DNA of 5,342 nt. Source: an uncultured Clostridium sp. Its GTDB lineage: Bacteria; Bacillota; Clostridia; Peptostreptococcales; Peptostreptococcaceae. The notes below the pieces were generated by a model. The model made no database searches. It was not told the DNA's origin and worked only from the letters and a program-made list of their open reading frames with translations. The stretch covers positions 1 through 5,342 of the forward strand of contig CALEBD010000223.1 in assembly GCA_937944945.1 (NCBI GenBank), given 5' to 3'. Positions 1-4,033 of the stretch are shown in pieces. Position numbers and translations under genes: made by a program. Numbering within the stretch: position 1 is the stretch's first letter; the number at the start of each line of letters is the position of its first letter.

Positions 1-393
1 TCTCCAGTTTAATTCACCCTCATCTAAGGCTTTGATGAAGATTTCTGCAGACGCTAAGTTAGTGGCAATTGGCACGCTATAAACATCACAAAGTCTGATT
101 AAGGCTTGGATGTCTGGCTCGTGCGCTTGAGCAGTTAATGGGTCTCTTAAGAAAATTACTAGGTCGATATCCTTGTTGACAATTAAAGAACCTATTTGCT
201 GATCACCACCAAGTGGTCCAGAAGCAAGTCTATGTATGTCCAAGTTTGTTTCAGCCATAATTCTTTTCCCAGTTGTCCCGGTAGCATATAAACCGTATTT
301 AGCTAATATGCCTTCATAAGCGATACAAAAGCTAACTAATGTATCTTTTTTCTTGTCATGTGCAATTAAAGCGACATTTAAAATTTTGTGCAT
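1..393 (-). CDS. mgsA: Methylglyoxal synthase, 3' end beyond window
   Basis: Cytosolic enzyme that converts dihydroxyacetone phosphate to methylglyoxal and phosphate, a bypass of lower glycolysis used when phosphorylated sugars build up. The visible 131 residues match the family end to end: LIAHDKKK at 9-16, the phosphate-binding YATGTTGK at 36-43, SGPLGGDQQIG at 58-68, and DPLTAQAHEPD at about 84-94. Aligned to the E. coli enzyme with an offset of seven residues, His12, Asp64, His91 and Asp94 fall on its active-site His19, Asp71, His98 and Asp101, so the enzyme should be active. Members from Bacillota are about 130-150 residues, so only a few C-terminal residues are missing past position 1. 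The start is ATG at 393-391, with GGAGGT four bases upstream. It reads away from the accessory genes and is probably not functionally tied to them. Confidence 0.97.
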   Translation of the reverse strand, partial: MHKILNVALIAHDKKKDTLVSFCIAYEGILAKYGLYATGTTGKRIMAETNLDIHRLASGPLGGDQQIGSLIVNKDIDLVIFLRDPLTAQAHEPDIQALIRLCDVYSVPIATNLASAEIFIKALDEGELNWR

Positions 394-397
394 AATT

Positions 398-403
398 ACC
401 TCC
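398..403 (-). promoter_or_regulatory. Ribosome binding site of mgsA
   Basis: On the minus strand this reads GGAGGT and sits four bases before the ATG at 393-391. It is a near-perfect Shine-Dalgarno site and fixes the mgsA start. Confidence 0.85.
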
Positions 404-423
404 TAATTTTTGGCTTTGTAATA

Positions 424-452
424 ATATTAAACAAAATAGCAAAAATCTGCAA
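424..452 (-). promoter_or_regulatory. Probable promoter of mgsA
   Basis: On the minus strand TTGCAG (452-447) is followed after exactly 17 bases by TAATAT (429-424), a fair sigma-A pair. Transcription would begin near 416, giving a leader of about 25 bases that contains the mgsA ribosome binding site. The -10 matches the consensus at four of six positions, so the call is moderate. Confidence 0.5.
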
Positions 453-510
453 TACATTTTCTGTTAATATTATTATTCTGCACAAAATATTTCAAGGCAT
501 TGCCTGTAAA

Positions 511-648
511 CTAACCCCCAATTGCTACAAGCGAATTTTGAATAAACTCTATATCAAGCGGTTCTAGAAAATCAAAAGAGAGAGACATATAATCCAGAAA
601 TCTTGATTTAAACAATAATACAAAATCCACAAGTAGTGTGTGTCTGAT
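511..648 (-). other. Unexplained 45-codon open frame, possible small ORF or gene remnant
   Basis: Between TAA at 651-649 and TAG at 513-511 the minus strand is open for 45 codons. The only ATG is at 588-586 and would give 25 residues beginning MSLSFDFLEPLDIEF and ending LVAIGG. The peptide alternates hydrophobic and acidic residues and uses codons such as CCG, TCG and CTC, which are uncommon in the neighbouring genes. There is no good ribosome binding site before the ATG. The end of the peptide loosely resembles the first helix of some ABC-transporter permeases, but that is too weak to name. It may be a truncated gene start, a peptide, or chance. Confidence 0.2.
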
Positions 649-650
649 TT

Positions 651-689
651 AATAGATTTATATAATAGATTAATATAATAGATTTATCT
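651..689. repeat. Three tandem 13-bp repeats (AATAGATTTATAT-type)
   Basis: The units are at 651-663, 664-676 and 677-689. The first two differ by one base (AATAGATTTATAT against AATAGATTAATAT), and the third matches for its first eleven or so bases. They lie just beyond the remnant tail of the initiator-like gene, and the stop codon of that remnant frame is inside them. Short AT-rich direct repeats next to an initiator-like gene can be iterons, but three copies could also be simple slippage. Confidence 0.6.
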
Positions 690-837
690 TTTGGTCAGGT
701 GTTTCGTCCGAGGGGTACGGTTTTCTATACGGGAGGTACGGTGTCTCATCCGTACCGTTTGTAATTGAATCCGAGGGGTGTTGAATTTTTTCCGTACCCT
801 GTTGATTTAAATCCAGGTGGTCTTGATTTTTTTCCAT
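670..837 (-). pseudogene. Out-of-frame tail of the winged-helix gene (55 codons)
   Basis: From ATG at 837-835 to TAA at 672-670 the minus strand encodes a hydrophilic 55-residue peptide. It includes LDLNQQGTEKIQHPSD, NGTDETPYLPYRKPYPSDE and ends PDQKINLLY. The composition is repetitive and clearly protein-like. There is no ribosome binding site before the ATG, and the frame is open upstream to 867, overlapping the end of the 845-1903 gene in a +1 phase. The C-terminal end of that gene (LNPKPSIKNQT) resembles units of this peptide (LNQQGTEKIQH and EKNQDHL), which suggests one tail split by a frameshift. As I recall, proteins of this winged-helix family often carry low-complexity GT(D/E)xxP runs ending in DQKINL, which fits, but I could not search for it. 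An independent small gene is the less likely alternative. Confidence 0.55.
714..798. repeat. Four GGTACGG/CCGTACC heptamers in direct and inverted order
   Basis: GGTACGG occurs at 714-720 and 735-741, and its complement CCGTACC at 750-756 and 792-798. The middle pair forms a 7-bp stem with an 8-base loop. An exact 10-bp direct repeat, TCCGAGGGGT, also occurs at 707-716 and 770-779, 63 bases (21 codons) apart. Much of this is explained by repeated codons for GTE/GTD and PSD in the tail remnant, but the clustering in AT-rich DNA is marked. No T-run follows on either strand, so it does not look like a terminator. Confidence 0.6.
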
Positions 838-848
838 GTCATTTTTAT
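765..848. repeat. Two diverged tandem 42-bp repeats
   Basis: The units 765-806 and 807-848 match at 30 of 42 positions by direct alignment. They start TTGAATCC and TTAAATCC and share the core TTGA followed by a T-run and CC. On the minus strand they encode 14-residue units of the tail remnant. A weaker third unit lies inside the end of the neighbouring gene at about 849-890. Confidence 0.65.
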
Positions 849-1903
849 AACAGTAGAGTTTGGTTTTTTATTGATGGTTTTGGATTTAAACCTAGAATAT
901 GTAATAATTCAAGCATGAGTTTTTGCTTTAAGTATATAGGATGTTGTCTCAAATTAAAAAAATTATTACTTGGATTATTAGAGCTATTATTCAGAGCTTT
1001 ATCACTAGAAGATTTATCATCATACTGAATTTCTTTCTGAGTTTTTTGTGATATAACTTTTTCAGGTTTATTTTCATAGTTCTTAATATTGTTAGATGTA
1101 ATTTTGGAGCTACTAATATTTTTATTTATAATTTTCTCGGATTTAATTACGTTTTGTCTAGCACTTTTGGATTTAGCTTTTTTAGATTTAGACTTACTGT
1201 GCTTAGACTTTTTTGATTTAGCCTTCGCATATTTAATAGTTTTAGGCTTAGTATTTTTAGGACTAACTTCTGTATCTTCATTACGGTTATTATAAGATGA
1301 CATAGCGTCATTATCTACACATATATCTTCAGAACAGTTATTATCAGAACAGATATTGTCAGAAGATATAGCTTTATCATCTAAGCATGGTACTTCATCA
1401 CAGTTATTATCAGAGCAGATAGTGTTATCATCTACGCATATATCTGCATTATGGTTATTATCAGAAGATATAGCTTTATCATCTAAGCAAGTATCTTCAG
1501 CATCATTAAGTTGAGCGGGAGTATAATTATAACTATTTTCCTTTTTCATATTTTTAATATATTTTTCTATAAAAGAGAAGTCTTCTAGCTTAGGAAAATT
1601 TTCGGCAGTATTAAAATAAACAAGTGTTTTTTTACTTTTAATAACTCGTTTTTCTAAAACATTTTTATCACACATTTTTTTAAATCTTCTATAAACAGAA
1701 TCTTTTTTCATATAAAGGATAGTAAGGTCCTCAGCAACAGCACTATAAGAAACAAGATAAAACATCTTGCCATCTATCTCTTTACTAATCATTTTGCCAG
1801 AATTTCTAAAATCAACAAACCATCTAAGAATTAATAAATCTGCTGGATCTAACCCTAAATCAATTGCTGCACGCTGCGAAAAACCAAAAAAACTAAATCT
1901 CAT
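845..1903 (-). CDS. Winged-helix replication-initiator-like protein with Cys/Asp repeats and Lys/Ser-rich region
   Basis: A 352-residue protein. Residues 1-100 (FFGFSQ, LGLDPADLLILRWFVDF, SGKM, YLVSYSAVAEDL, KKDSVYRRFKKMCD) resemble the N-terminal winged-helix domain found in initiator-like and phage/plasmid helix-turn-helix proteins of Bacillota. The segment at about 57-80 is the likely recognition region. Residues 136-208 are four Cys/Asp-rich repeats, residues 219-250 are Lys/Ser-rich (AKAKSKKSKHSKSKSKKAKS), and residues 261-318 are Asn/Ser/Lys-rich and probably disordered. The end, LNPKPSIKNQTLLL, looks truncated: a related tail continues in the +1 frame at 837-670. Start ATG at 1903-1901 is chosen because AAGGAGG lies 11 bases upstream and the family motif begins at once. 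I infer DNA binding, perhaps replication control of a mobile element. The precise role is unknown to me. Confidence 0.8.
   Translation of the reverse strand: MRFSFFGFSQRAAIDLGLDPADLLILRWFVDFRNSGKMISKEIDGKMFYLVSYSAVAEDLTILYMKKDSVYRRFKKMCDKNVLEKRVIKSKKTLVYFNTAENFPKLEDFSFIEKYIKNMKKENSYNYTPAQLNDAEDTCLDDKAISSDNNHNADICVDDNTICSDNNCDEVPCLDDKAISSDNICSDNNCSEDICVDNDAMSSYNNRNEDTEVSPKNTKPKTIKYAKAKSKKSKHSKSKSKKAKSKSARQNVIKSEKIINKNISSSKITSNNIKNYENKPEKVISQKTQKEIQYDDKSSSDKALNNSSNNPSNNFFNLRQHPIYLKQKLMLELLHILGLNPKPSIKNQTLLL
1154..1249 (-). repeat. Segment encoding Lys/Ser-rich low-complexity run
   Basis: Residues 219-250 of the winged-helix protein consist mostly of Lys, Ser and Ala in short KSK/SKK/AKS units, like the tails of histone-H1-like proteins. 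In the DNA this appears as repeated CTTAGA/TTTAGAT-like hexamers on the plus strand. A polycationic segment directly after an acidic one suggests nonspecific nucleic-acid contact or self-association, which is inference. Confidence 0.65.
1280..1498 (-). repeat. Four 51-bp tandem repeats encoding 17-residue Cys/Asp units
   Basis: Units encode residues 136-152, 153-169, 170-191 and 192-208, with a consensus like ED(I/T)C(V/L)DDxAISSDNNxN. The third unit is 22 residues because five residues around ICSD are duplicated. Eight cysteines (139, 156, 163, 168, 173, 185, 190, 195) recur, with the first of each unit spaced by 17, 17 and 22. DNA identity between units is high, for example a stretch meaning LDDKAISSDN occurs twice, which points to recent expansion. 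Confidence 0.85.
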
Positions 1904-1914
1904 AATATAAAAGT

Positions 1915-1921
1915 CCTCCTT
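1915..1921 (-). promoter_or_regulatory. Ribosome binding site of the winged-helix gene
   Basis: The minus strand reads AAGGAGG, a perfect Shine-Dalgarno core, 11 bases before the ATG at 1903-1901. The spacing is a little long, but no nearer in-frame ATG exists. Confidence 0.75.
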
Positions 1922-2046
1922 TTAAAAATTAGAAAATTACTAGGTAGAATAAAAAGAAGTGTCCATTGCCAGAGGTGAGAAAATTATTATCTACCGTAAA
2001 ATAGATTTGACTCGATAAAAAATCGAATGTTTGTTTTCTTACTTAA

Positions 2047-2075
2047 ATTATATACTATAAATACTGTATAAAGAA
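2047..2075 (-). promoter_or_regulatory. Possible promoter of the winged-helix gene
   Basis: A perfect TATAAT is present on the minus strand (2052-2047), 144 bases upstream of the start codon. The -35 position at 17 bases spacing reads TTCTTT, a poor match. An imperfect inverted repeat with TATAC/GTATA arms lies between them at about 2051-2070 and could bind a regulator. Weak support overall. Confidence 0.35.
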
Positions 2076-2182
2076 GTAGAAATATGATTTATTTAGAGGG
2101 AATATTGTGTGATATTTTATACAAATAGTGGTTTTTGTGATTGAGTTTTGGCGGAAAGAGGGTGTTTTTGGAGGTTTACTTT

Positions 2183-2213
2183 CGGATTTAAAGTCGTGGG
2201 GGTTGGTTTTTGG
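2183..2213 (-). repeat. Diverged relic of the 42-bp tail repeat
   Basis: The plus strand from CGGATTTAAAGTCG to GGTTGGTTTTTGG parallels the unit at about 803-835 (TTGATTTAAATCCAGG to CTTGATTTTTTTCC), with a shared GATTTAAA core, G-rich centre and T-run. On the minus strand one frame gives KNQPP, like the KNQ of the other units, followed soon by a stop. It lies upstream of the winged-helix gene in the same orientation, so it may be the 3' remnant of an earlier gene copy. By-eye similarity only. Confidence 0.35.
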
Positions 2214-2342
2214 ACCGAGTAAGATGGGGATAGTTTTTATAATAATTTAATATAAAATGTAATTAATTTGAATCATTATATAACGATGGGTTATTTTCAA
2301 CATGGATTCCGTAAGAGACAATGAAATATTTTAAAGGTTGTG

Positions 2343-2365
2343 AAAAAGGTTACGTAACGCTTTTT
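2343..2365 (-). terminator. Second hairpin with T-runs, possible terminator
   Basis: AAAAAG at 2343-2348 pairs with CTTTTT at 2360-2365 around the perfect 10-bp palindrome GTTACGTAAC (2349-2358), with one bulged base. On both strands the stem ends in five T, so it could terminate transcription either way. It lies about 85 bases past the DndB-like stop codon. The stem is short and AT-rich at its base, so it may instead be a protein-binding palindrome. Confidence 0.4.
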
Positions 2366-2397
2366 ATCAAAAAAAGTAGGTGATAGATTGATCGAGA

Positions 2398-2430
2398 AAG
2401 GTACGTAGCAAAAAATATACTACGTACCTT
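2398..2430 (-). terminator. Strong hairpin after the DndB-like gene
   Basis: AAGGTACGTAG (2398-2408) and CTACGTACCTT (2420-2430) form a perfect 11-bp stem with an 11-base AT-rich loop, 20 bases past the stop codon at 2452-2450. On the minus strand the stem is followed by TCTCGATC, so the T-run is short for a classical terminator. It may act with the hairpin at 2343-2365, or protect the 3' end of the mRNA. Confidence 0.6.
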
Positions 2431-2449
2431 AAAAAATTAAAAAATAAAT

Positions 2450-3712
2450 TTATTTATTTTCTTTTCTAGCAGCAGCTTCAGGGAATAATTCTTTTAATAA
2501 AGCATTTGCAGTTGAATTTATACTGTTTGTACTAGAAATTATTGCGCCTTCATCTGATAATATTTTACCTTTAAAGAAGTTATTTGATCTGCTCCAATCA
2601 AATCTCATAACTCTAGAAAGAATATCATTGTATGATAAACCTTTACTATTTTCAGCAGCTTCACTCATAACTCTAGCAGCTATTATTAAACCAACGCCAG
2701 ATGAAATGACGCCATTTGACCTAATTGTAGATTTTTCTTCCCTAGTTTCTGCATTTAGAAAATCTGATATTATTTTATTCTTTTTTAAGCTATCGAAAAA
2801 AACATCGATTTCTAATGATAGTCCACCTAGATATTCAGGATTGTTTCCTAATTCAGTAGACATTTTATTTATACTGGCTCTACTTTGAGAGTTATATGTA
2901 CCTAATTCTACGATAGCATTTTTTATATTATTTAATGTATATAGTTTTTTGCTATTTTTAGAAACACTAGCTGATAATAATTCTGTGTTTTCATTTAGAT
3001 AATCTGTACTGTCGATTGTTTCAGATGTTAATTTTGATAATGGATCTCTAGTATTAAATAGCGTATTTATTGTTGCTGTAGTAGTCTTAGCATTTTGGTT
3101 AATATCTACGAAATCTTGACGTATTTTCATATTATCTGTTTCAAAAACTATATTACATAATAAATAATTCCCTTGTATACTATCAGGATCTTCTATTGCT
3201 AATTCAGCGATTGCCTTAGATCTGTGGTTACCATCCAAGCAGATAAAAACAAACCCTAATGGAATAGTTAATACACCAAAAAGTGAACCTATTTCTTTAG
3301 CTTTCTGATAAACAGATTCCATACTTTCAAATTGATCCATATCATCAAAGACAACGGGCGCAAATGGTAATTTTTCTCTAGTTACTAATGTTATAGGCGG
3401 TATTGTGAAATTATCTTTATTATCCATAATATAATGTTTTAATTCCTTAACATGTTTAGCATCTAAGAATCTGTTTACAACATCTGATGATATAGCAGTA
3501 TCTTTCTTCTTAACTTGAGTAGTTTGAACAAGTGTGCCTATAACAGAAAATGGTAATACAGTAGCAAACCAATATCTTCCCCCAGAAAAATATAAAAGTG
3601 AATGTAAGCCTGTACCACTAAAACAAGATGTTTTTTTGACTGGATTTGCTAATATCGTATTTACTTTATTGTTATTATCATCTGATAATTTTGTATTTAA
3701 TACATTTTTCAT
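2450..3712 (-). CDS. DndB-like DGQHR-family protein
   Basis: A 420-residue soluble protein resembling DndB, the regulatory member of DNA phosphorothioation systems. Family landmarks appear in order: GGRYWFATVLPFSVIGTLV at 44-62, KHVKELKHYIMDN at 86-98, IPPITLVTR at 104-112, LTIPLGFVFICLDGNHR at 148-164 and FVDINQNAKTT at 201-211. The signature is usually DGQHR; here it is DGNHR (160-164). DndB is known to repress dnd genes, and DndB-like proteins also occur in DNA 7-deazaguanine (Dpd) systems. No dndA, C, D or E is visible, so function here is open. The start ATG at 3712-3710 has AAAGGGG nine bases upstream and a strong promoter. It is divergent from the AlbA_2/ATPase gene. A 420-residue length is somewhat above the roughly 360-380 residues I expect for classical DndB. 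Family call fairly sure, role uncertain. Confidence 0.78.
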   Translation of the reverse strand: MKNVLNTKLSDDNNNKVNTILANPVKKTSCFSGTGLHSLLYFSGGRYWFATVLPFSVIGTLVQTTQVKKKDTAISSDVVNRFLDAKHVKELKHYIMDNKDNFTIPPITLVTREKLPFAPVVFDDMDQFESMESVYQKAKEIGSLFGVLTIPLGFVFICLDGNHRSKAIAELAIEDPDSIQGNYLLCNIVFETDNMKIRQDFVDINQNAKTTTATINTLFNTRDPLSKLTSETIDSTDYLNENTELLSASVSKNSKKLYTLNNIKNAIVELGTYNSQSRASINKMSTELGNNPEYLGGLSLEIDVFFDSLKKNKIISDFLNAETREEKSTIRSNGVISSGVGLIIAARVMSEAAENSKGLSYNDILSRVMRFDWSRSNNFFKGKILSDEGAIISSTNSINSTANALLKELFPEAAARKENK

Positions 3713-3721
3713 ATTTTCATA

Positions 3722-3728
3722 CCCCTTT
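3722..3728 (-). promoter_or_regulatory. Ribosome binding site of the DndB-like gene
   Basis: The minus strand reads AAAGGGG nine bases before the ATG at 3712-3710. An earlier ATG at about 3720 is out of frame and stops after three codons, so the chosen start stands. Confidence 0.7.
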
Positions 3729-3744
3729 CTTTTTTTATAATTAA

Positions 3745-3773
3745 AGTATAGCGATATATATTTTGCACGTCAA
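3745..3773 (-). promoter_or_regulatory. Strong promoter of the DndB-like gene
   Basis: On the minus strand TTGACG (3773-3768) is followed after exactly 17 bases by TATACT (3750-3745). Each box matches the sigma-A consensus at five of six positions. Transcription would start near 3738, giving a leader of about 26 bases. Confidence 0.75.
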
Positions 3774-3797
3774 TAAAAAAATGTAAAAAAATACCAA

Positions 3798-3809
3798 TAA
3801 TACGTATTA
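3798..3809. promoter_or_regulatory. Perfect 12-bp palindrome TAATACGTATTA, candidate operator
   Basis: It lies 24 bases upstream of the -35 box of the DndB-like gene, in the region shared with the divergent AlbA_2/ATPase gene. Its TACGTA core recurs in the hairpins at 2351-2356, 2402-2407 and 2421-2426 on the far side of the gene. A regulator binding here could affect the DndB-like promoter; the forward promoter is about 155 bases away. Binding is inferred. Confidence 0.4.
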
Positions 3810-3964
3810 CGTTAAAAGTTCGAGAGTTTTAAGAACATAATAACTTTCTTGTTGGCTTTTTATTTATATAATAAAAGGATTTTCAAGTAAAGTGTTGTAA
3901 AAATAATATATGATAAAATTATAAACTAAGACAAAAAGATTATATTTTATTAGTGTATACGATA

Positions 3965-3994
3965 TTGATAATATCTTTTGTTAAAGGATATAAT
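3965..3994 (+). promoter_or_regulatory. Promoter of the AlbA_2/ATPase gene
   Basis: TTGATA (3965-3970) and a perfect TATAAT (3989-3994) are separated by 18 bases. Transcription would start near 4001, leaving a leader of about 33 bases with the ribosome binding site. Confidence 0.65.
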
Positions 3995-4018
3995 ATTGAC
4001 AAAGATAATAGAGTATAG

Positions 4019-4027
4019 AGGAGAAGG
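4019..4027 (+). promoter_or_regulatory. Ribosome binding site of the AlbA_2/ATPase gene
   Basis: AGGAGAAGG ends six bases before the ATG at 4034-4036. This supports that start, and the encoded family motif begins within ten residues. Confidence 0.8.
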
Positions 4028-4033
4028 ATAGCT

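Larger units (their letters stand above)
394..669. other. Intergenic region with no convincing gene
   Basis: The left part carries the mgsA promoter and ribosome binding site. At 495-505 there is a short inverted repeat, AGGCA-T-TGCCT, upstream of that promoter, which could be an operator or chance. At 562-569 lies the palindrome TTCTAGAA. An open frame on the minus strand (511-648) is listed separately, as are the three 13-bp repeats that begin at 651. I see no tRNA, terminator or insertion-sequence end here. Confidence 0.6.
1904..2449. other. 546-bp intergenic region: leader, repeat relic and hairpins
   Basis: From 1904 to about 2046 is the probable leader of the winged-helix gene. It holds a small hairpin on the minus strand (ATTCGAT, five T, ATCGAGT, at about 2009-2027) and an eight-codon frame starting at 1966 without a good ribosome site. 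From about 2140 to 2230 the plus strand is G-rich and holds a relic of the tail repeat. From 2230 to 2340 it is AT-rich with nothing I can name. From 2343 to 2430 lie two hairpins downstream of the DndB-like gene. A stop-free minus-strand frame runs over 2055-2235 but has no ATG, GTG or TTG start. Confidence 0.6.
3713..4033. other. Divergent intergenic region, 321 bp
   Basis: This region separates the DndB-like gene from the AlbA_2/ATPase gene and contains a promoter for each, plus the 12-bp palindrome. Between them (3810-3960) it is AT-rich. TTAAAA/TTTTAA arms at 3812-3817 and 3827-3832 enclose a 9-base loop, and a weak AT hairpin with a CTTTTTATT arm lies at about 3856-3879. I see no small gene here. 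Confidence 0.6.

Noticed and set aside
855..870. Slippery heptamer A AAA AAC in the correct phase at the end of the winged-helix gene, suggesting programmed -1 frameshifting
   Set aside because: A -1 shift leads into a frame that stops after about 18 residues (ending KTTWI). The tail-like frame is +1, so this heptamer does not join the two parts, and no clear downstream structure was found.
765..1028. Plus-strand 87-codon open frame starting MNPRGVEFFP
   Set aside because: It is antisense to the winged-helix gene and its tail repeat. The apparent repeats in it mirror the minus-strand 42-bp units, and there is no ribosome site.
1089..1295. Plus-strand 68-codon frame rich in Leu/Phe, resembling a membrane peptide
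   Set aside because: It is the antisense image of the Lys/Ser-rich run, whose AAA and AGC/TCT-type codons read as Phe/Leu/Leu on the other strand.
1280..1498. Regular 51-bp repeats as a possible CRISPR array
   Set aside because: The repeats are contiguous, without unique spacers, and keep a reading frame that encodes 17-residue units.
2628..2888. Plus-strand 86-codon frame inside the DndB-like gene
   Set aside because: It lies wholly within the well-supported opposite-strand gene and shows no ribosome site or family similarity.
3534..3740. Plus-strand 68-codon frame over the 5' end of the DndB-like gene
   Set aside because: It overlaps the conserved N-terminal coding region and promoter of the DndB-like gene, and has no promoter or ribosome site of its own.
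3996..4001. Perfect TTGACA as a -35 box just before the AlbA_2/ATPase gene
   Set aside because: Seventeen to eighteen bases downstream lies the ribosome binding site, with no -10 box. The TTGATA/TATAAT pair slightly upstream is far better placed.
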